Source of the DNA: Candidatus Altimarinota bacterium
GTDB taxonomy: Bacteria; Patescibacteriota; Gracilibacteria; BD1-5; UBA2023
DNA length: 54,547 nt
Direction: 5' to 3'
NCBI GenBank assembly: GCA_013268835.1
Contig: JABFSX010000007.1
Coordinates: 1 to 54,547, forward strand
Made by a program: the position numbers and the translations under genes. Under the pieces are notes generated by a model that saw only the letters and a program-made list of their open reading frames with translations, made no database searches and was not told the origin of the DNA. Positions 38,423 through 52,300 of this stretch are shown piece by piece (position 1 is the first letter of the stretch; each line of letters begins with the position of its first letter).

Positions 38423-40384
38423 TTACATATTGATCTTTTGTGGAACTCCAACAACCCCCTCGAAGAATGCATCGAACTCTTCTTGAGTCATCTCCTCTTG
38501 AACAAGAAGTGCCTTTGCAATGTTCTCATGAAGTTGTTGATTTGTCTTTATAATCTTATTCGCAAGAGCATAGGCTGTCTGGAGAATAGTTCGAACCTTA
38601 TCATCGATCAGTTTGCGAGTCTCATCAGAGATAGCCTTCTGTTGTGCCTCAGCACCAAGATAATTCCCTTCTACACTATCAGGAGCATAGTTCTCAGCAC
38701 CAAGATCAGCATCAAATCCGAATCGCATGACCATCGCTCGTGCAATCTCTGTAGCTCGCTCGATATCTGATGAGGCACCTGTTGTGATATAGTTCGAACC
38801 AAAGAATATCTCTTCAGCTACACGTCCACCATATAGGGTTGCAAGTTCATCGAGATACTTCGCTTTTGAAGTATAGGTGCGATCTTTTTCTGGAAGGAAC
38901 CAAGTCACTCCACCTGCTCCTCCACGAGGAAGAATAGATATCTTGTGTACCGGATCAGTATGAGGAAGCATCTTTCCGACGATAGCATGACCAACCTCGT
39001 GAATGGCAGTGAGATATTTCTCATGATCCGTCATCCGAAGTGACTTTTTCTCATTTCCCATCACTACCTTTTCGATAGATTTCTGGATCATTTCTTGAGT
39101 TATACTTTTCGAACTTTTCTTACCTGCGAGAATTGCAGACTCATTGAGAAGATTTCCGAGCTCAGCACCAGAAAATCCGATCGTAATACCAGCGATACGA
39201 TCCCATCGTACATCATCAGCAAATGGCTTTCCTTTTGCATGAACTTCGAGGATTTTTTTGCGATCTTCGAGAGTTGGGAGATTAATAGTCACCTTGCGAT
39301 CAAATCGTCCTGGACGAAGAAGTGCCTTATCAAGGACATCTGCACGATTGGTAGCCGCCATGATGATCACATTGGTCTCATTATCGAATCCATCCATCTC
39401 TGTCAGGATCTGATTGAGTGTCTGCTCTCGCTCGTCGTGTCCTCCACCAATACCAGGAGAACGCTTCTTACCGATAGCATCGATCTCATCGATAAATATA
39501 ATCGAAGGAGCATGTTCACGAGCCTCACGGAAGAGATCACGAACACGAGCAGCTCCAACTCCAACGAACATCTCTACGAATTCTGAACCAGAGATAGAGA
39601 AAAATGGAACCTCAGACTCTCCAGCAACTGCTCGAGCAAGGAGTGTCTTACCAGTACCTGGAGGTCAAACCATAAGGATTCCTCGTGGAATCTTAGCTCC
39701 AAGATCTTTATATTTCTTTGGATTTTTGAGAAAATCAACAATCTCTTCTAGATCAGCCTTCTCTTCTTCAGAACCTGCTACATCTCCGAATGTCACCTTC
39801 TCATCAAGTTCAGGATCATACATCTTAGCTCGACTTTTGATGAATTGCATCGGATTACCCATTCATCCTCCACCCATACGGGCCATGAGAAATATCATCA
39901 AAACCACAAAAAGAATTGTCATGATAACACTCGGGATAAATTCCCAAAACGCATTGGACCACTCATTGTTTTTGATAGTTACCTTCGTCGGATTCGTTGG
40001 ATCAGAGAGACCAATATCAGTAATGGCAACATTAGCAGGAAGTATCATCCGATCCACATCTCGTTTGATTACCTCTTTTCCGCTCACTATATTAGTGATA
40101 GCCTGCTTGCGACCTTCGATCTCAAGACCTGATATAACAATCTCTTCATAGGTACCAGATTGGTAATTCTGACGGATTTCATTGAGTCCAATCTTGTAAT
40201 TTGGATTGATTTTCTCTGTGCCACTATTGGACCAGACAGAATACAATGCTCAGAGAAGAGCAAAAATAAGGAGAGGAACAAGAAAAGTTCTTGGAGTAAT
40301 CTCGATAATCTTCACCTTTGCGTCCTTTGGTATATTAAGATTTGGTTTTTTAGGAGTTGGTTTTTTAGTATTTTTTGGTGCCAT
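38423..40384 (-). CDS. ftsH: ATP-dependent zinc metalloprotease FtsH
   Basis: A 653-residue membrane AAA+ protease that degrades misfolded and regulatory membrane proteins. An N-terminal basic region is followed by two spans (around residues 35-50 and 135-150) with an extracytoplasmic domain between them. Then G-P-P-G-T-G-K-T (Walker A; first Gly is TGA), [10 protein letters not shown] (Walker B), the S-R-H motif R-P-G-R-F-D-R, and H-E-V-G-H (zinc site). Length is normal. The start [14 protein letters not shown] at 40384 is the only good ATG before the first span. Confidence 0.97.
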
Positions 40385-40475
40385 GAGAATTGATAAAATA
40401 TGTGAAATTAAGCCGACCAATTATATAAAAAGTAGGGTAAAAAGCAAAGGAAAGTAATGAAAACTCAAGCAAATA

Positions 40476-40817
40476 TTATGAGACATATTGAATCTCAAAT
40501 GTAAAAGAAAATTGGCCTTTAGAAATAGAAGAATTTTGAACCAAATCATCCAAAATTGTCTCAAAAATCTCTTGTTCCGACTCTGAAAATGACTCTTGGA
40601 ACGAGTTAAAATGAATCAAAATCAAATGAATTCAAGTAATTGAATCAGAATACTCTATTCAGATAAGATTATGGGCCGATATGGAACTCATAACATCAAA
40701 AAAAGCATCCCAATTATTTCAATAATATGGAGGAAATGAAAAATTGGATGCAAAAACCTCAAATAATTCTTCTTGTTTTGTAATACCTAAAAGATCAATT
40801 CTGATATCTTGAATCAT
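40476..40817 (-). CDS. Barstar-family RNase inhibitor-like protein
   Basis: A 113-residue protein intact only with TGA as Gly (Y-Y-G-N-N-W-D-A). It fits the barstar pattern: I-D-L-L-G-I near the N-terminus, then F-P-P-Y-Y-G-N-N-W-D-A-F-F-D-V, which is the family's signature helix and loop, and a C-terminal beta strand. Barstar binds and blocks barnase-type RNases; an orphan copy with no adjacent RNase points to immunity or regulation. It starts inside the 3' end of the TraB-like gene (31 bases of overlap), so it is translated from the same mRNA. Confidence 0.75.
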
Positions 40818-41821
40818 ACAGAGGATGTGTTATTGTATGGGGTATATTTTTTTATTTGTTTCATTTTCCATGTTGGATTCGCACGCTGAAGTGCTTCGTA
40901 TACTCCATTGAAGTGCAATGCTCCGTATACCACAGCTATATTCTGATCTGGATGACCCTGAATATACTCAATGATCTTATCATTGCGACGATCGATAATA
41001 GTTGTAAAAAGCTGTGCTCCTGATCCTGATGTAAGGACAGAAGTCATATCATCCGATTGCTTCAATGACCAATTCATAAAACCACGAGCTATCCATCCAG
41101 TAAAAATACGTTCTCTGGAAGTAAGGGCTGAGAGAGTTTTTTGAATCTCAGATTCGATATCTACCACTTCTCCAGTAGAAGTAACTATCCCTGTTCACAT
41201 CAGGGATATAATCTCATCAATAGAAAGATCTACCGAAACAAGTGATCCTGTATTGATACCTTCAAAAAGCATCTTATTATCCTGACTCTGAAGTCCTATG
41301 ATATTCGCAATCTCGGAATACAGTGTAGGAGTAAAATCAAAACCGATGGATTGATTAAATAATGCCTGATTTTCTGGTGTTCCTGGCTTTACACCTTCCA
41401 TAATGATGGTATACCCGCTCTGAGCAAGAGCTGCTATTGCCTCTTTTTTATTCGTATAAAATTCTGGGGTTGCTATATGAGACATCTCGATAAAAACAAC
41501 CTCCTGACCAGAATTCGATAATGAAATATCTGAAAGCACTCCTGGAGTTGCATTCTGATAGGTAATAAAAGAAAGTGAAATCGCAGTGAAAAATCCAATG
41601 GTAGCAAGAATCGTAAGGATATATTGTGGTAGAATTTCTTTCCAAGAATATACTACCCCTCTTTTAAAAATGGAACGAACAATAGTATTCAGTAAGAATA
41701 TAGCAATGGCTATTATTATAATCCGAAATGCAAATTGCAAAAATGGAATAATACCAAAAAAACCCTCAAAAATGAGGGCAATAATGGAAAATATATATGC
41801 GAGAATTTTTCACTTAGACAT
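40787..41821 (-). CDS. TraB/PrgY/GumN-like membrane protein
   Basis: A 344-residue protein. Three hydrophobic spans occupy the N-terminal 90 residues. The rest is a TraB/GumN-type domain: V-F-I-E-M-S-H-I-A-T-P-E near residue 130, M-E-G-V-K-P-G-T and, later, N-I-A-V-V-Y-G-A-L-H-F with the conserved GxxH. Members are implicated in pheromone shutdown or proteolysis but function is unsettled. The TGA at 40814-40816 is read as Gly, so the gene runs to the TAG at 40787. It is 1 base from der and overlaps the barstar gene. Confidence 0.75.
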
Positions 41822-41822
41822 A

Positions 41823-43301
41823 CTAGCGTTTTTTTCTTGGTTTCTTCTTACCGAAGGTATCAATTTTTTTATCTGCAATTTTCTTCTCAAGCTCTACAAT
41901 CTCTTCACCGAAGTGTTCTTCTCGTGATCCGCCTTGTTCTTTTGGTTTAAACATACTCTTTCGACTTCGGAGCTCTATCTCAATAGGAGTCCCCTCAAAT
42001 CCAAATATTTCACGAATCTTGTTCTCGATATAGCGAACATACGAAAAGTGAAAATGTTCAGAATTATTCACAGAAATCATAAATTTCGGAGGATTCACAT
42101 CCACCTGTGATCCGTAATAGATACGAGGCTTGTGTGACTTCCGATTCCCTGTTGGAGCGTGGTCATAGGTAATCTGTTCTAGGAACTTGTTGAATACTCC
42201 TGTTTTTACTCGTTTATTTCGCTCTTCTCGAATCTTGATAGCATGTTCCAGAACAAGATCGATTCGCTTATTCTCTATTGCTGAAGTAAATACTACTGGA
42301 GCATACGAGAGAAAATCAAACTTCTTCGAAAGATAGTGCATATATCGTTCAAGAATAGTGTCCTTATTGACTCCCGGCTTATTCATTACCTTATCCCATT
42401 TATTTACCACTAGGATGATTCCTTTTTTCTCCTTCATCGCTTCACCAACAATATGTTCATCCTGATGAGCAATACCCTCGAATGCATCCATCACCACTGC
42501 GACTACATCAGATCTCTCTACAGACTTCTCGGCTCGCATTACACTCCATTGCTCGATGTTCGCAGATCCAATCTTACCCGCTCGACGGATACCAGCAGTA
42601 TCAATAAGAACAATATCTTCATCCTTGAACTTGATAACCGTATCGATCGCATCACGAGTCGTTCCTGGCATATCATAGACAATCGATCGAGTCTCCCCTG
42701 CAATAGCATTCACGAGTGATGACTTTCCTACATTTGGACGACCGATGATCGCCAGTCGGAGCATCCCTTCATGGGTTTCATTCTTGATAAATCCAAATCC
42801 GAGCTCCTTGAGCATCTCCGCAACCTTGGATTTGAGTTCACCAAAACCACGAGTCTGTACAGCACTCACAGGAACAACGTCACCAAGTCCTAGTGACAAA
42901 TGTTGATATGCTTCCATTGCTCGTTTTGGATTATCTGCCTTATTGGCTACCACGAGAACTGGTTTTTTTGACCTGCGAAGAAGCTTGACGATAAACTCGT
43001 CAAAATCAGTCATACGATCGTATTCAAGAACAAAAAGAATCAAATCAGAAGAATTGATAGCATCATTCGCCCGAGACCGTACATCATTCAAAAGGGTTTC
43101 ATTGTCCGCTTGAACAATACCTCCACTATCTGCCATCATATAGGATACTTCATTTTCCATATCATCAATATGGTACTCAATAATATCTCGAGTAGTATTC
43201 TCGATATCTGAGATAATAGCAATACGATGCCCCGAAAGTGAGTTAAATATACTCGATTTTCAGACATTTGGACGACCGATGATTGTAACGCGAGCAAGCA
43301 T
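41823..43301 (-). CDS. der: Ribosome-assembly GTPase Der (EngA)
   Basis: A 492-residue tandem GTPase needed for 50S subunit maturation. Both G domains are intact: G-R-P-N-V-G-K-S-S near residue 9 (TGA for the second Gly) and again near residue 190, each followed by the G3 (D-S-G-G, D-T-A-G) and NKxD motifs (N-K-A-D, N-K-W-D). The C-terminal KH-like domain and a Lys-rich tail (K-K-P-R-K-K-R) close the protein. The ATG at 43301 starts MLARVTIIGRPNVG. It is followed directly by the TraB-like gene and may be in the same run as the giant gene 96 bases upstream. Confidence 0.97.
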
Positions 43302-43397
43302 GTGATTCAATTAAAAATTATGAATATGAAATCGTCTTTTCTTTTGTGTTATTTTCTGCACAGTATAGGGAAAATGGGGAAAAAGCAAATGAAACCA

Positions 43398-46300
43398 CTA
43401 TTTCGAAGTATAGAAGAAATCGATCTTATACTCTATAGATGCTATAGATATACCAGAGCGAAGAATACCAATATTAATATATCCATCCTTTGTTCCATAT
43501 TTGAGCGTAATTCCACTTTCAAGAACATATATATTTCCATCTCGGGCCATAGCAACTAATGGTTGATAACTCGAATCAGTGATATAGATTCATCCAGGAA
43601 TAGATACATCTGTTAGGCTTACTGAAGTAATATTAATAGAAGAAAGAGTTGGTGTAATATATATACCTGTATTTGTTGATGGTACCTCTTTTGAGAGATC
43701 TATAAAACGTACATCTTCGGGAAGACCAAGAGTATGTCGATGTGATACAGATCCCGCAGAATTAATAGTAAGTATCTCCATAGGATTCTCTGCAGTTGCC
43801 GGAATAATATCAGTAGTATATCAGATTGGTAATTGTAACACGCCATGAGAATTCATCGAAATGATATCAGTGTTTGCCTTAAGATCTATAGATTCTATAG
43901 ATGTAAAGAATGATCCTGTTAAAAATCCTCAAAAACTATCTGTTGGGGTCAATTCTTGTGAAAGAATTTTTGGTACTTCACCAGATCTCACACGGAAAAA
44001 ATGGATTGGAGTTTTAATCACTGGTTCCGTAATAGAACCCTCAATATTTCCAGCTGATGTTACATTTTGAATCTTTGGTACTGGGGTATATGCCTCAATA
44101 ACAAGTGGCATAATTGTTACATTATTCATTTCATCGATTGCTCTCAAAGCCATCTCATAATTCCCTGGAGTTGTAAATTGACCAAATTCGAGATCATATG
44201 CTGTAATACTAAATCCTGTTCATGAAACAGCAAAATCATCTTCAAATATTCCATTACCATCAGAATCAATAGTTAAATCACTATCTATAGAAAGGGTTGC
44301 ATCTGATAAGTCTGTTAGAATATCAGTTATTTTAAATACTTTCTTAGAATAAATTGGTAGCCTTATCTGACTTGGAAGATCAATCAATGGGGCACCATCA
44401 TCAGATGAGGCTTGAGGAGAAAAAAGAATTACCCCAGCCCGATCAGTCTTCTTAGTAGTAAGATTATGTACACGACTATAATAGTAACCATTAGCATATG
44501 GTATTGAAACTTCATACCCGTCATCTTTATCTCCAAGATCATACGTAAGATACGTTGATCAACCAGCAAGCGTAAGGTCATTTCAATTTGAATGGTTATG
44601 AACTACCGATCAACCATCAGAGGCATACATCTGCATTCCAGGAAGTATTGGCATACCAATTAAGTCATCAGAATACACATATCGAGAATTATCTTCTGCT
44701 CCTATCAAATAGAGTTTCCCATTCGATGTTGTAATCTCTGTAATATCAGAAAATTCATACCCTGTGTATGGATCTAGCGTAATTGATTGACTTCATCCTG
44801 TCATACTTAGATTCTGATATGTGATATCTATACTATTTTTCCCAGTATAAAGAACTCGACCTGGGGAAAGCGAAATAGATAATGCACCTGTATATATCTC
44901 GATATTTCGCCCCTGAAGAACAAAAGAAGCTGAATCCTGAACACTCTTAAGTGAACGAGTAATACGAGTAGTAGTAAAGGGTACATTTTGAGCCGAAACA
45001 CTTCCAATAGAAAGAAACATATCTATCGTTGTTTTTGGTGTTTTTTGAGGATCATGATTTCATATATCAATCTGATCCCATTCAATATACCTATCATAGA
45101 ATTCCGCTCTCCACTCCGTTTCATCATGAGATGCGGGAATAAATGAAAAATTAAGATTCTTTGGTGTAGATCGATTTTCATGGAAATAATCAGGAACAAA
45201 TGGAGCAAGATCGTCACTATGTATTTCAGAAATTTTTGAGGAAAGATCCTGTATTTTATTTGGGGTATGTTGCCAAGAATACTTAACATACAATACACCA
45301 TCAAGAAGATATATATAATCCATATCCCCATCCTGATCTATATCGATAGTATCAACACGAGTATCTTCAGTGAGAGGAGAAATATAGTCAAATAATTGTG
45401 TCTGAATACCACTTGGTGTACGGATATATACTCATTGATAATTTGATGAATACCCTTCCGCTATATTCGTGGTACTAGATCAAGCAGAGCCAGTAGTTGC
45501 AGCAACCACTCGGGCAAGTTTTCCTTGGAGGGATTTTTTTGTAGATTCTAGATCTGAATTTGATGTAGGACTATCTAAATCTGGAATACTTGAAGAATCT
45601 TGAAAATCATTGAATTTTTTAAGTAATCCTGCTGATCGAGAATATCCATTCTTCATATCTGCAATCAATTGTCTTGATTCTCCAGAAATATCAGATTCAA
45701 GCAGATCAATAATATTACGCAATTGAGCATTATTATCATTTTCGGCATTGAGGTACTCTTTTAGAAGATCAAATTTCTTATCATTATGCGCAATAAGGTC
45801 ATTTTGTACTTTTTCACTTTCGATCTTTGCCGCAGCAAGTTCTCGCTTTAAGGCTATACGTGTATCACCAAATTCTGGAGAATCTAACTCATTTAAAATA
45901 AATTTTGTAAATTCTTCCACTTCTAGAAATGTATCTTTTTCATTCTCAATTTCAGAAAATATCTGTGCAATAATTCCTGATTTTTCATGAATATTTTCTT
46001 CAATATTATATGGAATTTGTTTATTAAGATTAATCTTTGTACTCTGTATACCGACATCTTGCATGATCTTTTTTGGAAGAACATTCTTGAGGTCAGTACC
46101 AAATTTATTCACTGGTTTTACTGCTGCACGAGAAAATTCAGCAATAAAATCAGACTTCAATTCAAAATTAACATGTGTTCATACTCGTATTTCCTTAAGA
46201 GTAGGAAGGGAGAATTGTGGGGTCTGGAGGGTAAGAAAATCAAATAAAGAAGTTCATTGACGTTCGGTTCTTTGAGCAATAACATCTCCAGCTTGCCATT

Positions 46301-49300
46301 CTGGGATTAGTACTGTTTTTTGATAATAACAATACATCTTAGAGATCAATTTCAATATTTTCAAAAATGCCTGAAGTGAACCTGCAAGTTTTGGAAGTTT
46401 TGGTGGAGGTGGAAGATCTGGAAGCTTGATCTTAGGAAGTGATGGAAGGTCTGGGAGGTCTGGAAGCGGAGGAAGTGCTGGAAGTATTGGAAGTGGAGGA
46501 AGTGAAAGTCCCGCAGAAAATCAACCAATAGAAAGATTTGGAAGATCTGGAAGACGAATTGGAGAGATACGAATATCGAAATTCGGCATTCCAAAGATGA
46601 TAGCAAACCGAATATCTGAAAGATCTAAGATAATATCTGGCCACTTTGGAAACTTAATCACTGGAATAGAAGGAAGTAACATGGACAAGAGTTTGAATTT
46701 CCAGCTTTGAGCATTTCCTCGTTCATTTCGACACACTCAGCAACTCACACTCGTATCAAGAAAAATATCAAGAAGGGGCTGCCAACCATCAGCTATAGAC
46801 TTGATGAGAACAAATAACTCTGCCCATTTCCTAAATCTAATTCCATTGTCACGAAGCCATCATCCAGTGATCTGTTGAATAGTGTTTATATTACAGAGAA
46901 TCTGGGTAATATATCGCTCTTTCCAAGTAAGATATTTGAGTACTTTCGTTGGAAAACGTTTATACTCTTCAATTCGTTTAAGATTTTCTCTAATACTGTT
47001 AACAAATGGACCAGATTGAAGTTTAGCCTTAGTATCAAGACATGCGGCTGATGGATCACTTATACAGAAGTTCTTCATCGCTTTATCAAATTCCTTCATA
47101 TAACCATCAAGTGCTCGACCATACTTATCAAGCTCACTCATATGAATCCAAGGAATATTGAATGGAATATTAACCTGATGAATTTTAATAAATGGAAGTT
47201 TTCCGATCATTGTATAGGCAGTCTTCATTGTATTTGCTGCCCCTTTTGCATCTGATAACATTGCACCTGCATTTGGTTTTTTACCATCCAAAGCGTTACT
47301 CATTCCTTGTTTAATATTATCAATATTAGCATTTGAATAGAGTTTCCCAAGCTTATCAGTAATTCCCATAAATCCGCTATCAACCTGAGCATTTTGTCCA
47401 AAATCTGTTGGAGGAATTATAGTAAGATTTGGTGGAGTAAAGAGTGAGGTAACAATTTCCTCTGTCTGACGAGTCAACCAATCCATAATAAAATCAGGAA
47501 ACGCAGGAATTCTAATATTTTTTAATTTCACTACCTTGCTAATATCAGAGATTTTTGTATTGGAATCAATTTCCATCTCTATACTTGAACCTCCTCATCC
47601 AGAAGAATTTCCTACACGAAGCAAAGGTCCATATGACGATGATTGTGCTCATCGTTTTGACATATTAGCATAAATTCCATTAAGCTTACTTACATCTGGA
47701 TTTTTAATATATTTTACAATATCATCAGTTATTACTTGATTTTCTGAAGCAGTACCACCACCTACCTTTGGGCGGCAAGAAGATGCATTCCATGTATCAG
47801 ACAATGTCCCAAGTCCTGATATTGGCGCCACATTACCATCAGCAATAGAGCCATCTCATTTACATACAGCCATTGGCTTCGTCATAACAATACAATTTCC
47901 TCATTGAATAAATGGTGAAAGTCCCTTTGGTGGCACTTTTCCCATTGCAGAGGCAGGACCTCAAAGACAAATTGCTGTACCTACTCCAAGAGTGAGAGTA
48001 GGAGTGACAAACACTCGGAAAAAATTAGAAACAGAATCTATTCCTAACATTCATCCCACTCATAGAGTAGTATTACAAACTCCTGTAAACTCGAATGGTG
48101 ATGCTGGCCAAACTGTAGGAATCTGATAGCATCAACCTGGTGTAGGAACATTGATACCAGTAAGTCCACTAAAAATTGGCAACCCCTCATCGATGATCAG
48201 ACCATCGCCTAATAATTTACCAAACATTACAGGATCAGATCATGGTGCAAGAGGTGCCCAATTCATCGGAAAGCTCATACATGAACCTCATCCAAATCAA
48301 CATGCAAGACCATCAAGAAGATTTTGTGTTGCATCAAGAATAGCATCTTCTGACTCTGAATCAAATCAGATAGTCATAGATCCATTACTCTGAGTAACCT
48401 TAACAAAAGGTTTATTTTCAGAATTTGATGTTGTCATCTCATTGTATGTCTTCTGTTTTTCTGCAAGTGTCTGATTTTCAATACTATCAGGGATTGCATT
48501 TGCATCAGAATCGGCAAGTTTAGCATCAAGTCCATCTGGTAAATCAGCGGTTCCAAATTCATGAGTTCACTTTGTATAATCACGAGAAGCTGGTCATGAA
48601 CTCCAAAGGAGCATTGAAGCACCACAAGTGGTAGATGTTTTAAATCCAACATCACCATACATATCAGATCCTACTGTATTTTTCTCAAGATCACCAACAA
48701 TCATCTCCCCATAACTTGCTGGAAGTGCAATCATATCATATGATATCTCGAGAGTAGCCCCTGGAGGAATATCTCTCCCAATAAAATACATATCATAATC
48801 CCCTATCGTGAGAGCCTCAAAAGGACGATCAATACTATTTCCTCATACTGTAACTGTATATTTTTCGGTAGCATCAAGTGAAAAAATCTTCGGAACTACA
48901 TCAAGATATTCAACATTAGTGATAGTTGTATTAGTAGTATTTTTTATTGAGATCTGAGCATGAATAAGGTCATCTGGATATAGAGTTGTATGTGTTGTAT
49001 TGGTATATTTTTTTTCTACATTAAGTCCATGACCTACGGCATATTGACTTCGAACAAAAGTATCCTGTCTCTCCCCTGTTTTCCCAGCTCAAATATCATC
49101 AAATACCCCTGAAAGAGTAGCCGAGTCTGTTACTTCAGAAATCTCAGGTTCAGGATGAGTATATTGATAATATACCTCATTCTTGAGCATAGTATCATCA
49201 ACTGATCCTGTATTTTCAATTGGATTTACTCAAAGTGGTCACACAAATTGTGGAGTATTGCTTGCTTTGATGGCTCCACCAACAGTTATTGGATCCTCAC

Positions 49301-52300
49301 TTAAACTAATACCAAGAGTTGGATCAAGAACTTTTTTTGTAAAATTACCAGCCGTTGCTGTCCCATAAAGTATACCAAGTTCACCACTTGCAGTGATATA
49401 TACAATATCATCCAACATATCTGTATCCATATCATAAATACGGAATTGAGAAATATTTTTTGGTACTGGAGCACCTCCATCAAGAGTGATATTTGGTCGA
49501 GAAAATTTACGCTCAGAATTATCAAGCAAAATAAGTGAACCCTCTTTGTTTATACCAACAATATCTGCAAATCAATCATGAGTAAAATCTCAAAATTCAA
49601 GCTGACTTGTTCCAATATCTTTATTATAAGTGATCATTCCTCTTGATCGAAACTTACCACCAAGATTCAAAAATAATTCAACAAATCCATCTTGATATAA
49701 AACAATAAGATCCATCTTTCCATCTGCATTCATATCCCGATGAAAGAAGTTGGCAATACCAGAACGAGTTCAACGAGCTATAATAGATCCAACTGTTCTA
49801 TCAATACCATCAATCTCAGTTCCTGGTCGACCATGATCAATATGTGCCACTGGATCACCCAGATTCACAAGTGTATAGGTATGAAAAAATTTTGTTGCTT
49901 CCCCAACAGTATCACCAGCAGCATAAGCAAGTAACATAGTATTATTACCCGTCCAACCAACTCAAGGTGTTTCTGAAAGTGAACCAATTGAATCTGAATC
50001 ACTTGGACCATTTTTTGTTTCATCAAGTTCCTTAGATGTTGCTGATCGATAAATCTTATATCCAAGGATATTAGATCCAAAAATCTTCCCATTCATTTTT
50101 TCTATAGAAAAACCTGAGCTAAGTATTACTGGAGTATTTCTTGGTGTTTGAGTTGTTGCTGAGTTAGACCTTTCAACAGAAAGAGAATCATCCGTAATAT
50201 ATATCAAAGTTGCAATCTCAATATCATCCTGCATAACACGTATACCAAGCCCAAGATTATTGGAATCTTTTGGAAGCAGAGCGATTCCAGGTAAAGAGTT
50301 AATAAGGCCATCATTTTGTATTGAAAAAATATTCGTACCAAGAGAATTGAGTAGTATTTTATCGCTATTAATACTCGTAGTAAGTTCACTATTTTCTGGA
50401 AGAATAAGACGAATAGTTGGAGATTTTTTTGATATATAGCAAGATACTTCTGATGCTTCTTGGCAAGTTTCCAATGTTGCATTCTGCATATGATAGAGAA
50501 TTCTTGCAGCTTGCTTGCGGGTAACAAGGTCAGAAATAGTCAAAAGAGGAAATCAATCAGAAAGAGAAATACTAGATTCCAATGCAAGATCCTGGGTTGT
50601 GCTTCCAATCTTATATGATCCACCTGGCAATACTGAAACAAGGGTTTCCTCTTGATATGGACTATCGAGTACTGTACTTACTGCCAAGCTCTGAGAGAGT
50701 CCCGCTGTAACATTATAAAGAATATCTTCCCCTTCCCGAAGAAAAGATCATCCAGCAAGAACTGTATATCGAGCATTATAGTCAGGAGCAAATCGAACTT
50801 TTTCATCATTTCATACAATATATGCCACATAACGATCTACACCTGGAACGGTATGGAGACCATACTCATCTGTATATGATATACTATAATTTTTGATTCC
50901 TGGAACATCCACAGTATAATATCATCATATAATTGGCATCTTATAGACCCCATTTGCGAATATGATTGCCTGAGGAATCTCTACATTTCTAGCAAGCGTC
51001 CCTGCAAGAGTAGCGAGTGAGGCTATATTATCATATCGATCCCTAAGAGAGAATATAATATTCTCATCATCCTTTGTATGAGAAATATAGAGTGGATCAC
51101 CCGGGAGTAAAGAGAATTTTATATCAGAAAGAGAGCCAATACCAGGAATATCTATGGAAAGTGCATGATCCCCTGCTATTGTACCAGGAAGATAATCAAA
51201 TTTTTCTGAAACCCCATCCGTTATAGTAATAGCATCTTTAGAAAAAGATCACGCTCCTTGAGGAAACTCCCAAGAAGCCACAGAAGAAAGTCCTGCTATT
51301 TTATTACCAGAAGCATCCTGTATTTCAATATGAGCACCTACAGGGTCACCTCATACTCGAGGATTAGAATCTCGCATCACCACAATACGAGCAGATTCAT
51401 ATATTGTAATATCTTTATTTCAAACTAACAAGTTTTCATCAATACTTGCAGAAACACTCAATGTACCTGAATCATCAGATCCTATAACAATAGGGATCTG
51501 TCCTTCCATGATATCCATCTTCATGGTAGTTCTTTTCTCTCCATTTGCATCAACAAGATATCCACCAGTAATATCAACCTTTAAACTATGTACATCTGGA
51601 GAGATAGGATTACCTAGACGATCCAATAATCGAATATTTGCAAGAGTTCGTGTTCCACGTACCAATGCTGATGAAATTGGAACAATACGAACTTGAGAAA
51701 GCGTACCAGCCTCGACAGCAAAAGTAAATTCACCACTGATACCAGAATTATCTTTTGCAATAAATCGATATACTCCAATTTTCTTAGTTATATCTGTAGG
51801 AAGAGAATCTTGACTTGGATTAAATGATGATCCAGAGTACACTAATGCTCCATCTACATCATCAAATATCTCTATTTTTACAGGTGTTTTTACACTTACC
51901 TCTGATTCATCTTTAAGAACTTTTTGTATTCTAAGAGTAATAGGATCAGATGAAGTTGCATCAATATTTGAGATACTTGCACCGGATTGAAATAATCCAA
52001 ATGTATAATATTCTGGGGTGATTTCTACTTGAAATTCACTTGAGTCAATACGAAGCTCTGAACCACCAGGAAGAGGTTGAGAAAAATATCATTTAAGTTT
52101 AACTATTGCTGCAGTTCAGCGAGATTCAAGTATGAAACTTGCTCATTTTTCTCATACAGTTGAATTTTCTGGTGATATTAGAATATAATTTCCAAGCTCA
52201 GAAGCATTAATATTCTTACCTCCTACACTCACTGATTCAATCTCCAGATGAGCAATAGTATTTGGGATAGATGTAAGAATCTTGTTATCTTTTTGTAACG

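Noticed and set aside
50440-50600. Possible SLH (S-layer homology) domain in the giant protein (S-D-G-F ... V-T-R-K-Q-A-A-R-I-L)
   Set aside because: Only the end of the motif resembles SLH and no repeats are seen, so it is not called.
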